From Bog-756 sp963725395 (lineage in GTDB: Bacteria > Actinomycetota > Acidimicrobiia > Acidimicrobiales > RAAP-2): a stretch of DNA of 64,000 bases. The notes under the pieces were generated by a model that worked only from the letters and a program-made list of their open reading frames with translations, did no database searches and had not been told where the DNA came from. Made by a program: the position numbers and the translations under genes. Numbering within the stretch: the first letter of the stretch is position 1; each line of letters opens with the position of its first letter. The DNA lies in the NCBI GenBank assembly GCA_963725395.1, contig CAVRYH010000006.1:1-64000 (forward strand), read 5' to 3'. Shown piece after piece: positions 24,652 to 35,593 of this stretch.

Positions 24652-27600
24652 CTAGCCCTCGGGGTCCTCGGGGTCGTCGCCATCGACGGCATCGTCGTCT
24701 GAAGCGATGTCCCCCATCATGTGTTCGATGTCATCGGGAGGGAGCGGAGGGCTGAAGAAATAGCCCTGAGCGGTCGTGCAGCCACGCTGGAGGAGCACCC
24801 GGCTCTGCAGCGACGTCTCGACGCCCTCGGCCACGCAGTCCAGCCCGAGTCGGTCGGCCATGGAGATGATGGCGGAGACCAACGCGTTGTTGTCCCCGTC
24901 GGGCCCGAGCACCTGGACGAAGGACTGGTCGATCTTGAGCGTGCTGACCGGGAACGACCCGATGCGGCTGAGCGACGAGTTCCCAGTGCCGAAGTCGTCG
25001 ATCATGAATCGGACGCCGAGGCGGCGGAGCCGGTCGATGTTCTCCCGGGCCGGGCCCGACCGGTCGAGGACCACCCGCTCGGTGATTTCGAGCTCGAGGA
25101 GTGTCGGGTCGAGGCCGCTCTCGGCCAACGCCCGGTCGATGTTCTCGAAGAGGTCGGGGTTGGACAGATCCCGTGAGGCCAGGTTGAGTGACACCCGGAG
25201 TGGGGGGAGGCCCCGGTCGAGCCAAGCACGGGCTTGACGGCAGGCCTGGTTCAGCACCCAGGTGTCCAGGGCGACGATGATGTCGCTGCGCTCGGCCAGC
25301 GAGATGAACGAAGAGGGCTCGAGCGTCCCGAGGGTCGGGTGGTTCCAGCGGATGAGGGCCTCGACCCCGGTCACCCGGGCGGTGCGGAGGTCGATGTAGG
25401 GCTGGTAGAGCACGAAGAACTCGTCGTGTTCGAGCGCGTGCACCAGGTCGGCGTAGAGCGAGCGTTCGTCGATCGCCTGGCGACCGTGGGCGGTGTTGAC
25501 CACCGCCCCCGAATACATCTGGAAGGCGTTGCGGCCCCTCCCCTTGGCCCTGTACATGGCTTCGTCGGCATGGCTGAGGAGTTCGTCGTAGGTGTCGCCG
25601 TGGTCGGGGGCGATGGCGATGCCGATGGACGCGGAGGTGGCCACCTCCTCACCGGCGACGACGAACGGGGTGCTCATGGCCTCGAGCGACCGGAGGGCCA
25701 GCTGGTCGATGGCGAGCTGGTCGGCCAGTCCGGGCAACAGGATGGCGAACTCGTCGCCCCCCACCCTGGCCACTGTGTCCTGGCTCCGGACGGTCTCGAC
25801 CAGGCGCTCCGCCACCAGCTTGATCAGGTCGTCGCCTGCGGTGTGCCCGAGGGTGTCGTTGACCGTCTTGAAGTGGTCGAGATCGACGAAGAACATGCAC
25901 ACGGGCTCGCCGACTCTCCGGGAACGGACCAGCTCCTGTTCGACCCGGTCTTCGAACAGACGCCGGTTGGGCAGGCCGGTGAGGGAGTCGTGCCAGGCCA
26001 GATGGGACACCCTCTCCAGCAGCTCGAGGTTCTGGAGGGTGGTCGCCGCCTGGTCCGCCAGCCCGGACAGTCGCTCCTGGAGGTCGGCGTCGTGGATGGA
26101 GGGGGCAGGCGTGTCGGGGCCGAAGTTGGCGGCCACCACGCCGAGAAACTCCCCGGCGGCGAACAGCGGTGCCACGACCGACGCGGTGATCCCGGCCCGC
26201 TCGAGCAAGTCACGCACGAGCAGGTCGTCCGTCGAGTCGTCGAGGACGATCACCTCCCGGTGTTCGAGCATGCGGTCGATCTGGGGCGTGTCCCGTCGGA
26301 TCGTGATCGGGCCGGAGGTCGCCTCGACCGTCCCCGGGGCCGGGTCGTTCCCGTTGGCCCGGAAGGCCGGAGGCGTTCCCGGTCCGTCGGTCCCGAGCGG
26401 GCCGGTCGGATCGTCCGCCCCGGACACGGGCAGGATCGGGCCCACCGGCGCGCGGCCGCGACCGGGCCCACCGGATTGTGCACGGGGGATGAGCTGACCC
26501 AGTTTCCCGTCCCAGAGGTGAACGGTGGCCTGTTCGCACTCGGTGACCTCGGGCACGGTGTCCGCCAACACCTGCACCAGGTCGGCCACGTTGGTGATAC
26601 GGGCCAGCGTCTCGGAGAAGGAGAGGAGGGTGCGGGCGGTGGCGTCGCTGCGCTTGGCGTCGAGGAGTACACCGAAGATGTCGAGTGCGGTCGCCGCGTA
26701 TTCGGCGAAGAAGTTGAGCACCTTGATCTCCGAGGGCGGATGAGTGGCCCCGGGGGGAAGGAACTCCGCCAATCGGCCGTAGCGGCGACGAGGGGAGACG
26801 ATGTCCACGATCAGACGGGAGCCGCCGTCGTCGTCGGGGTGCTCCCGCCACAGCTCGGCCGCCAGGCGCTGCGCCTCCTCGGGGTCGAGTCCCCGGTGGT
26901 GGAGTTGGATCGGGGTGCCGGGTCGCACCCGCACCATCAAGAGGTAGCGCTGGGCGGTCACGACGGTGTCCGCCCGGGCGGCGATCTGGGACAGGAGGGA
27001 GTCGACGTCGTCGCCGAGGAGCTCGAGAGCGGTGGCGAACGTGCCTTCGATGAGGACGCCCATCCGGTTGAGTTCGGCCCGAAGCTCGGCCACCGAGCGG
27101 TCGGCGGCGACCCCGCCGGACGCGGTCCCCGAGGCGGGGGGCGGTTCCGGCTGAACGCCGGCGGTCCTGTGGTCCCTGACACCCTCGGCCGCCGGGCGGC
27201 GGCCTTCGAAGTCGGTGTCGGAGCGGGACTGTGCCTCTCGGGCGGCGCCGTCCCCATCCTCAACACGCTCGTCGAGCTCGTCTCCAGAGTCGCGCTCGTC
27301 CCCATCGAGTTCGGCCTCAACACGCTCGTCGAGCTCGTCTCCAGAATCGCGCTCGTCCCCATCGAGTTCGGCCTCACACGCTCGTCGAGCTCGTCTCCAG
27401 AGTCGCGCTCGTCCCCGTCGAGCTCTGCCTCACTACGCTCGCCGAGCTCGTCTCCAGAGTCGCGCTCGTCCCCGCCGAGCTCGTCTCCAGAGTCGCGCTC
27501 GGGGCCCGGCCAGCTGAGCGCATACAGGCACGCCCGTCCGCCGCGGGCGCTGCACTCGATCTCGGTAATCATCGCCGGACCCAGGTCGTACAGGCGGGGG

Positions 27601-28100
27601 AGCGTCGTCAACAGCCCCCGGGTCATCTCGCAGAGATGGGCGTGCCGACCGGCTGCCGTGCGGGAGGCCACCCTGATCAGGGCGTGGTCGTCGGCGATCT
27701 CGAGCGCCGACGCCACCGACACCGTCTCGAAGTGCTCGAGGACCGGCGCGACGTGCTTCAGTGCCACGTAGGGGGACCCGAGGGCCCGTAGCCGGGCGAC
27801 GAAGCCGGTGGGGTCGGGTGCGAACAGCAGCTCCTCGCCGACGTGCATGGCGACGGCACCATCACCGGTCACGAGGGCTGCTGCGTTCAGCAACGCCACC
27901 GTCGCGTCCAGGGAGCTCCGGGCGTTGAGGTCACCGAGGGTGGCGAACGGGCGGTTCTCGCCGGCCAGGGCGAGGGCTTGGGCCAGACCGGCGTCGCCCT
28001 TCCGGGACCGGATCAGCTCGAGCAGGGCAGTCACGACCGCACCGGAGACGTCACCCACGTCGCGGTCCTGGTCGGCCCTGTGCTCAACCTCTACGGTCAT
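24652..28100 (-). CDS. Sensor-GAF-GGDEF-EAL protein, frameshifted inside a tandem repeat
   Basis: This is best read as one ~1149-aa protein broken by a single-base loss near 27376. The first part (from 28100) holds a sensor-like domain ending in a V4R-like block (AMITEIECSARGGRACLYAL). An acidic linker follows, made of 19-residue repeats of the type DERDSGDELDERVEAELDG. Beyond the frame change come AELRAELNRMGVLIEG, a GAF-like region with ITASVVAPLFAAGEFLGVVA, a GGDEF domain (VARVGGDEFAILLPG) and an EAL domain (VTGVEALIRWNHP, MIDDFGTGNSSLSRI, VAEGVET). Restoring one base makes the whole span exactly 1150 codons. As read, the sensor half would end in an unrelated tail and the catalytic half would need its own start, such as that at 27093. 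Confidence 0.82.
27252..27501 (-). repeat. 57-bp coding tandem repeat, one 56-bp unit
   Basis: Four to five units of 57 bp (19 codons) encode an acidic Asp/Glu/Ser linker. Units starting at 27300 and 27413 are 57 bp. The unit from 27357 is 56 bp, having TCACAC where its neighbour has TCAACAC, and this breaks the frame. The outer units are partial. Confidence 0.85.
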
Positions 28101-28290
28101 CGCTCGTCATCCAGCCCCTCGCACCACGGTCGCGATGCCCCTTCTCAATTACTACTGCCCTGTATCTTCGACCGGCCAGGGCAATTCCTTTACCGTGGCA
28201 CCAGCGGCCCGCGGCCGTCGCCTCCTCGGGTGCCGGCGCCGGAGAGGTTCGGATTCCGCAGCGGCCCGGCCCGCCCGCGGCCCGTCCCCC

Positions 28291-28296
28291 TACACT
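28291..28296 (+). promoter_or_regulatory. -10 element before glutathione peroxidase
   Basis: TACACT, 6 nt before the ATG at 28303. Confidence 0.6.
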
Positions 28297-28302
28297 GGCG
28301 GC

Positions 28303-28791
28303 ATGAGCATCTACGACCCGAATCTGCACACCCTGGACGGAGACCCGGCCTCACTCGGGGACTACCGGGGCAAGACGCTGCTGGTGGTCAATGTGGCCTC
28401 CAAATGTGGACTCACGCCCCAATACGAGGGCCTCGAGCGACTGCAGAAGACCTACGGCGACAAGGGATTCACCGTCATCGGCTTCCCCTGCAACCAGTTC
28501 GGCGGGCAGGAGCCGGGGTCAGCCGAGGAGATCGCCACCTTCTGCTCGGCGACCTACGGGGTCAGCTTCCCCATGTTCGAGAAGATCGAGGTCAACGGCG
28601 AGGGTCGCCATCCCGTCTACGAGACGCTGACCGCCTTCCCCGACGGTGACGGCGAAGCCGGCGACATCCAGTGGAATTTCGAGAAATTCCTTATCGGGCC
28701 GACCGGCGAGATCGTGCAACGGTTCCGACCGATGGTGGATCCCGAGGCCCCCGAGGTCGTGGATGCCATCGAGGCAAATCTTCCCGCCTGA
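28303..28791 (+). CDS. Glutathione peroxidase-family thiol peroxidase
   Basis: A 162-aa thioredoxin-fold peroxidase. The active-site segment VNVASKCGLTPQYEGL has Cys in place of selenocysteine. The second family signature FPCNQFGGQEPG supplies the Gln of the catalytic tetrad and the likely resolving Cys, and WNFEKFLI gives the Trp-Asn pair. Cys-type bacterial members usually take electrons from thioredoxin rather than glutathione, which fits an actinobacterium. It reduces hydroperoxides in the cytoplasm. The ATG follows TACACT by 6 nt, so it has its own leaderless promoter. Confidence 0.93.
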   Translation: MSIYDPNLHTLDGDPASLGDYRGKTLLVVNVASKCGLTPQYEGLERLQKTYGDKGFTVIGFPCNQFGGQEPGSAEEIATFCSATYGVSFPMFEKIEVNGEGRHPVYETLTAFPDGDGEAGDIQWNFEKFLIGPTGEIVQRFRPMVDPEAPEVVDAIEANLPA

Positions 28792-29020
28792 GCCCGCCCG
28801 GGGAACCGGCGTGACATCACTCCGGGGGGCGTGGAACCTCGGAAGGATCCGTCCCGCACACCCGGTTTCGGCGGGTGGGCCCGGGCCGAGCTAGGGCCCC
28901 GGTTCGCGGGTCCTCGAGCCTGCACCCGTCACCACCTGGACACCCGACCGCGGGCCGGATGCCGCCACGCCGCCGACCGGGCGTCGGCCGCGTGGCGAAA
29001 AGTCGGGACCCCGGTGCCAG

Positions 29021-29026
29021 TACACT
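29021..29026 (+). promoter_or_regulatory. -10 element before tig
   Basis: TACACT, 11 nt before the ATG at 29038. The predicted leader is only a few bases and no ribosome site is present. Confidence 0.5.
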
Positions 29027-29037
29027 CACCTATTCGT

Positions 29038-30378
29038 ATGCGTGCCACAGCTGCGCCCGAGGAGGGCAACAAGGTCCGTCTGTCGGTGGAGATCGACGAA
29101 GCGGAGATGGACGAAGCCCTCGACGAGGTGATGCGCCGGCTGTCCCGCGAGGTGAGGGTCCCCGGCTTCCGTCCGGGCAAGGTCCCCCGCAGGGTGATCG
29201 AGGCCCGTATGGGTGGGCCGGTCGCCCTCCGTGGCGAGGCACTCCGCGAGGCGCTCCCGGACTTCTACGCGCGGGCGGTCACCGACACCGAGGTCGATCC
29301 GATCGACCAGCCCGACATCGACATCACCGCCGGTGACGAGTCGGGGCCCGTGTCCTTCGAAGCCGTCGTGCTGGTCCGCCCGACGGTGGCCATCCCCGGC
29401 TACCAGGGCCTGGTGGTCACCCTCCCTTCCCTCGAGGTCCCCGACGAGGAGGTGACCGCCCAGGTCGATCGGCTCCGGGCCACCTCGGGTGAGTTGGTCG
29501 AGGTGGGCCGACCCGCCCGTGACGGCGACCAGATCACCATCGACATCCACGGCAGCCGCGCCGAGGTCGGCAGTGACGACAGCGACCTCGATGCCGAGGA
29601 CTTCCTCTACGAGGTGGGCAGCGGCACGGTCGTCCCCGAGCTCGACGAGCAGCTCCGCGGGGCGAAGACGGGTGACATCCTGGCCTTCGACGCCACCCTG
29701 GAGGCACTCGACCAGACCGTGTCGTTCCGCGTCCTCGTGAAGGACGTGAAGGAACTGGTCCTGCCCGAGGTCAACGACGAATGGGCGTCGGAGGCGTCGG
29801 AGTTCGACACCGTCGACGAACTGGTGTCCGACCTCACCGAGCAGCTCCGGAAGCGCCACGTCGTCCAGGCCCAGATGGCACTCCAACAGAACACCGCCGA
29901 CGCGCTGGTGGAGCTCGTGACCGAGGAGATCCCTGAGCAGCTGGTCCTCCAGGAATTGCGCGAGCGGATCCACGACCTCAACCACCGCCTCGAGAGCCAG
30001 GGGATGAACCTCGGCCAGTTCCTCGGTGCCACCGGTCGGTCCGAGGACGAGTTCGTGGCCGAGCTGCGCAGTGGTGCCCTCCAGAGCGTCAAGCTCGACC
30101 TGGCCCTCCGATCCCTCGTCGAAGCAGAGGACATCGACGTCACCGACGAAGAGCTCGACGAGGAGCTCTCCGCCATGGGGGAGCGGCTGGAAATGGGCGC
30201 TGACGAGGTGCGCGAGCAGCTGGAACGGGCCGGGCGGCTGGCGGCGGTACGCTCGGATCGGCGCAAGGCGAAGGCCATGCGTTGGCTGACCGACAACGTC
30301 GAGCTGGTCGATGAGGAGGGGAAGCCCGTTTCACGGGACGACCTCCTCGTGAACCAGGGCGAGGAGGACTCGGAGTGA
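29038..30378 (+). CDS. tig: Trigger factor, ribosome-associated chaperone
   Basis: A 446-aa trigger factor, which binds the ribosome exit site and shields nascent chains. The N-terminal ribosome-binding domain has the signature VPGFRPGKVPRRVIEARMGG near residues 41-60 (family GFRxGKxP). A PPIase-like middle domain follows (GDQITIDIHGS, VVPELDEQLRGAKTGD), then the helical C-terminal chaperone domain. The ATG at 29038 is used, with TACACT just upstream. The stop overlaps the GTG of clpP, giving the tig-clpP-clpX order common in bacteria. Confidence 0.95.
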   Translation: MRATAAPEEGNKVRLSVEIDEAEMDEALDEVMRRLSREVRVPGFRPGKVPRRVIEARMGGPVALRGEALREALPDFYARAVTDTEVDPIDQPDIDITAGDESGPVSFEAVVLVRPTVAIPGYQGLVVTLPSLEVPDEEVTAQVDRLRATSGELVEVGRPARDGDQITIDIHGSRAEVGSDDSDLDAEDFLYEVGSGTVVPELDEQLRGAKTGDILAFDATLEALDQTVSFRVLVKDVKELVLPEVNDEWASEASEFDTVDELVSDLTEQLRKRHVVQAQMALQQNTADALVELVTEEIPEQLVLQELRERIHDLNHRLESQGMNLGQFLGATGRSEDEFVAELRSGALQSVKLDLALRSLVEAEDIDVTDEELDEELSAMGERLEMGADEVREQLERAGRLAAVRSDRRKAKAMRWLTDNVELVDEEGKPVSRDDLLVNQGEEDSE

Positions 30379-31028
30379 GCGCTACGGAGGGAACCAGGGA
30401 CATGGATGCACAGGCCTACAGCGTGCCGTGGGTGGTCGAGTCGACCAGTCGGGGCGAACGGAACTACGACCTCTACTCGCGGCTCCTCCGGGAGCGGATC
30501 ATCTTCCTCGGCACGCCGATCAACGACACGGTGGCCAACCTGGTCTGCGCACAGCTGCTGTTCCTCGAGTCCGAGGAGGCCGACAAGGACATCCATCTCT
30601 ACATCAACTCGCCCGGTGGGGACATCACCGCGCTGTTCGCCATCTACGACACCATGAAGTACATAAAGCCGGACATGTCCACGTTCTGCTTCGGGCAGGC
30701 GGCTTCGGCGGCCGCGGTGCTGCTCGGCGCCGGCACCCGTGGCAAGCGCTTCGCTCTGCCCCACGCGCGCATCCTGTTGCACCAGCCCTTCGGCGGGGTC
30801 GAGGGCCAGGCCAGCGACATCGAGCTCCAGGCGAAGGAGATCCTGCGCATGCGGGATCTGCTCAACGGCATGCTCGCCAGTGACACCGGGCAGAGCTCCG
30901 AGCGGGTGTCGAAGGACACCGATCGTGACTTCATCATGACAGCGGAGGAGGCGGTGGCCTACGGCCTCATCGACGAGGTGATCACGGCCAGGGACGCAGT
31001 GTCCATCGAGGCAGTCGGGGCGGCCTAG
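30375..31028 (+). CDS. clpP: ATP-dependent Clp protease proteolytic subunit
   Basis: A 217-aa serine protease subunit. The catalytic serine is in GQAASAAAVLL near residue 111, His in LLHQPFGG, and Asp in SKDTDRDF. INDTVANLVCAQLLFLE and LYINSPGGDI are standard family blocks. The GTG at 30375 overlaps the tig stop and has GAGGAGG 7 nt upstream; an ATG at 30402 giving a 208-aa product is a fair alternative. It partners ClpX (31228). Many actinobacteria have two clpP genes; only one lies here. Confidence 0.95.
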   Translation: MSATEGTRDMDAQAYSVPWVVESTSRGERNYDLYSRLLRERIIFLGTPINDTVANLVCAQLLFLESEEADKDIHLYINSPGGDITALFAIYDTMKYIKPDMSTFCFGQAASAAAVLLGAGTRGKRFALPHARILLHQPFGGVEGQASDIELQAKEILRMRDLLNGMLASDTGQSSERVSKDTDRDFIMTAEEAVAYGLIDEVITARDAVSIEAVGAA

Positions 31029-31227
31029 TCCGTCAGTCGGCGCGGTCGCAGACGCTAGGGTTGTGATCCTGAGCACCGTGGTGGGCAGGCACACCGGCCG
31101 GGAGGTCGGAATGTCCGCCAGGACGACAGCACACCGGGTGCCGATCCGAGAGGGTCGGACCGGGCAGGTTGGCAGCACGTACGGATGAGCAACAGGGACC
31201 ACTGACAGAAGGACAAGAGGAACCGAC

Positions 31228-32511
<1,284 letters not shown>

Positions 32512-32578
32512 TCGACGGCGTGCCCGGGTACGCCCGTCGCATCCCCCGGCCGACCGAGCCGCACCCTCGAAGGGCGTC

Positions 32579-33898
32579 GTGAACTTCGACGACCTGAGCC
32601 ACGCGCTGGTCTGGCTGGACGGGCACATCGACTTCGAGTCGTCCATGCCGTCTCGACGGTCCCTACCCACGCTCGATCGCATCCGCAACCTGACGCAGCT
32701 GCTGGGCGATCCCCAGGAGGCGTTCCCGGCGGTGCACATCACCGGCACCAACGGCAAGGGGTCCACGGCCGCCATGGTGACCGCGCTCCTCGGCGCCCAG
32801 GGCCTGAGCGTCGGGACGTACACGAGCCCCAACCTCAGCCGGGTCAACGAGCGGATCGCCCGCAACGGTGAGCCGATCGACGACGGTGCCTTCGTCGAGG
32901 TGCTCGAGGCGTTGGCGCGCCTGGAGCCGATGATGAGCGACACCCCCACACGCTTCGAACTGTTGACGGCGGCCGCGTTGGCCTGGTTCGCCGATGAGGC
33001 CGTGGACGCCGCCGTGGTGGAGGTCGGACTGGGCGGGACGTGGGACTGTACCAACGTGGTCGACGGACAGGTGGCCGTCATCACCAATGTGAGCTTCGAC
33101 CACACTGAGATCCTCGGGCCGACGCTGCAGGACATCGCCCGCGACAAGTCGGGCATCTTCAAGCCCGGGAGCACCGTGGTGATCGGCGAGTCCGACCCCG
33201 GGCTGGTGCGCCAGCTGCGCGAGGCCGCCCAGGAGGTGGGCGCCACCGAGGTGTGGGTCCGGGGCCCGGACTTCGACTGCACGGCCAACCGGCTGGCCGT
33301 CGGGGGCCGACTGGTCGACATCCGTACCCCCGGTGCCGCCTACGGCGAGCTGCTGGTTCCCCTGCACGGTGCCCATCAGGGGGACAACGCCTCGTGCGCG
33401 GTGGCCGCGGCCCAGGCGTTCTTCGGCGCACCCCTGCACGAGGACGTGGTCGAAGAGGCATTCGCCACCGTCAGGGTGCCCGGTCGCCTCGAGGTGGTCG
33501 GCCGTCGTCCGTTGGTGGTCGTGGACGGGGCGCACAACGTGGCTGGCATGACGGTGCTCGCCCGTGCACTCGTCGAGGAGTTCGCCGTCGACGGTGACGC
33601 CCTGGCGGTGGTGGGGATGCTCTCGGGGAGGGATCCGGTGGCGATGCTGGAACCTCTGTTGGCCGCGGGGGTCCGTTGGGTGGTGGCTTGCTCCCCGGAC
33701 TCGCCGCGGGCCCTGGCCTCCGAGGTGGTGGCCGAGGCCGCGCTCGGGCTGGGCATGGACGCCGTCGTCGCCGGGTCGCCCGCCGAGGCGGTCGCACTGG
33801 CCGTGGGCAGGGCCGGGGCGGACGATCGGATCGTGGTGTGCGGCTCCCTGTACGTGGTGGCGGACGCCCGGCGTCTCCTCGTCCCCGACCCGGCCTGA
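32579..33898 (+). CDS. folC: Bifunctional folylpolyglutamate synthase/dihydrofolate synthase
   Basis: A 439-aa Mur ligase-family enzyme adding glutamate to (dihydro)folate. The P-loop is HITGTNGKGSTAAM, followed by VGTYTSPNLSRVNERI, the metal/ATP segment VEVGLGGTWDCTNVV, SFDHTEILG, IARDKSGIFKPG with the conserved Lys, and the C-terminal VDGAHNVAGM. Length is typical. The GTG at 32579 is the start. It is followed by ndk in the same direction. Confidence 0.95.
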   Translation: MNFDDLSHALVWLDGHIDFESSMPSRRSLPTLDRIRNLTQLLGDPQEAFPAVHITGTNGKGSTAAMVTALLGAQGLSVGTYTSPNLSRVNERIARNGEPIDDGAFVEVLEALARLEPMMSDTPTRFELLTAAALAWFADEAVDAAVVEVGLGGTWDCTNVVDGQVAVITNVSFDHTEILGPTLQDIARDKSGIFKPGSTVVIGESDPGLVRQLREAAQEVGATEVWVRGPDFDCTANRLAVGGRLVDIRTPGAAYGELLVPLHGAHQGDNASCAVAAAQAFFGAPLHEDVVEEAFATVRVPGRLEVVGRRPLVVVDGAHNVAGMTVLARALVEEFAVDGDALAVVGMLSGRDPVAMLEPLLAAGVRWVVACSPDSPRALASEVVAEAALGLGMDAVVAGSPAEAVALAVGRAGADDRIVVCGSLYVVADARRLLVPDPA

Positions 33899-33958
33899 GG
33901 GGTCCTGGCCGCCCGCAGGGGACCGTTGGCGTGGTCTGACAGGGGTGGGGCGGTCGGC

Positions 33959-33964
33959 TAGCCT
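33959..33964 (+). promoter_or_regulatory. -10 element before ndk
   Basis: TAGCCT, 9 nt before the GTG at 33974; no ribosome site is present. Confidence 0.45.
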
Positions 33965-33973
33965 CCCTCGCTC

Positions 33974-34384
33974 GTGGAACGCACTCTGGTCATCTGCAAG
34001 CCGGACGCCGTCGAGCGGGGCCTGACCGGGGAGGTCATCAGCCGGATCGAACGGAGGGGCCTCCGGCTGGTCGCCGCCGAACTCCGGACGATCGCGACCG
34101 AGGTGGCCCGCCTCCACTACGCCGAGCACGAGGGCAAGCCCTTCTACGGCGACCTGGTCACCTTCATCACCCGGTCGCCGGCCATGGTCATGGTGGTTGA
34201 GGGCCCCACTGGCGTCCACAAGGTGGTGCGGACGATGATGGGCGCCACCAACCCGGCGGACGCCGCCCCCGGCACGATCCGGGGCGACTTGGCCATCGAG
34301 ATGGGCGAGAACATCATCCACGGCTCGGATTCGGTGGAATCGGCCCTCCGGGAGATCGAGCTCTTCTTTCCTGGCCTGGGGTGA
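33974..34384 (+). CDS. ndk: Nucleoside diphosphate kinase
   Basis: A 136-aa Ndk transferring gamma-phosphate between nucleotides through a phospho-His. The start RTLVICKPDAVERGLTGEV is diagnostic, and PFYGDLVTFITRSP and GATNPADAAPGTIRGD are conserved. The active-site His is in NIIHGSDSVESA. Length is normal for the hexameric bacterial type. Confidence 0.96.
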   Translation: MERTLVICKPDAVERGLTGEVISRIERRGLRLVAAELRTIATEVARLHYAEHEGKPFYGDLVTFITRSPAMVMVVEGPTGVHKVVRTMMGATNPADAAPGTIRGDLAIEMGENIIHGSDSVESALREIELFFPGLG

Positions 34385-34538
34385 TCCGGGGTCGGAGGCG
34401 ACCTTGTGCCCACCTCCTGATTCCCGTAGCCTGAGGGGGACAAAGCCGCGTCTGTGGAGTGCGTAGCGGCGGCCCTCGAGCCGATGCGCCTGTGCTGGCG
34501 CAGTCCGGATCCATTAGTGACGGAGGAGTGCATCTTTG

Positions 34539-35571
34539 ATGCGCGACAACAGTTTCTCGATTCTCGGCCGTGACATGGCCGTCGACCTCGGTACGGCGAA
34601 CACCCTGGTGTACGTGCGCGGCCGGGGCATCGTGCTCAACGAGCCGTCGGTGGTGGCGGTCAACGTGAAGGACGGGCGGCCGCTCGCCGTCGGAGCCGAG
34701 GCCAAGCGCATGATCGGCCGCACACCCAGCCACATCCAGGCCATCAGGCCGCTGAAGGACGGTGTCATCGCCGATTTCGAGATCTGCGAGAAGATGCTCC
34801 GGTACTTCATCCACCGGGTCCACCAGCGCCGCTTCGCCAAGCCGCGGCATGGTGATCTGCGTGCCGTCGGGCATCACGGGCGTGGAGCAGCGGGCCGTCA
34901 TGGAGGCCGCCGAGTACGCGGGGGCCCGCAAGGCGTACATCATCGAGGAGCCCATGGCCGCGGCCATCGGTGCCGGGCTGCCGGTGCACGAGCCGACGGG
35001 CAACATGGTGGTCGACATCGGCGGCGGCACCACCGAGGTGGCGGTCATCTCACTCGGCGGCATCGTGACGAGCCAGTCCATCCGCATCGGTGGGGACGAG
35101 TTGGACGAGGCCATCGTGTCCTTCGTGAAGAAGGAGTACAGCCTGGCCCTGGGCGAGCGCACCGCCGAGGAGATCAAGATCGCCCTCGGTTCGGCCTACG
35201 AGCTCGAAGAGGAGCTGCACGCGGAGATCCGGGGGCGCGATCTCGTGACCGGGCTGCCGAAGACCGTGGTCATCTCCACCCAGGAGATCCGCAAGTCGAT
35301 CGAGGAGCCGGTGTCGGCCATCGTCGATGCCGTCAAGGTCACGCTCGACCGCACGCCGCCCGAGCTGGCCGCCGACATCATGGAGCAGGGCATCGTCCTG
35401 ACCGGTGGCGGTGCGCTCCTGCACGGTCTGGACAGCCGGCTCACCCAGGAGACGGGCATGCCCATCGTGGTCGCCCGGGACCCACTCAACTGCGTCGCCA
35501 TCGGCAGTGGCCAGTGCCTCGAGGAGTTCGAGGCCCTCAAGCAGGTCCTCATCACCTCTTCGGCGCGCTGA
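34539..35571 (+). CDS. mreB: Rod shape-determining protein MreB, single-base frameshift as read
   Basis: An actin-like filament protein that guides lateral wall synthesis. The first frame reads DMAVDLGTANTLVYVRGRG (phosphate 1 loop) to YFIHRVHQRRFAKPR. One extra G near 34844-34848 then shifts the frame. The continuation MVICVPSGITGVEQRAVMEA, IIEEPMAAAIGAGLPV, VVDIGGGTTEVAVISLGG and VLTGGGALLHGLDSRL is intact in the frame ending at 35571. With that base removed, the protein has full family length (about 344 aa). mreC, mreD and PBP2 downstream are intact, so a true null allele would be surprising; a sequence error is likely. Confidence 0.93.
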
Positions 35572-35593
35572 TCGATCGGAGACCTCGTCTCTC

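Noticed and set aside
27252..27501. CRISPR array
   Set aside because: The repeats are head-to-tail without spacers and encode an in-frame linker of a protein.
25234..27771. An 845-codon plus-strand reading frame antisense to the GGDEF-EAL gene
   Set aside because: It has no domain pattern and its composition is that of the reverse complement of a GC-rich gene. The minus strand carries unmistakable GGDEF and EAL motifs.
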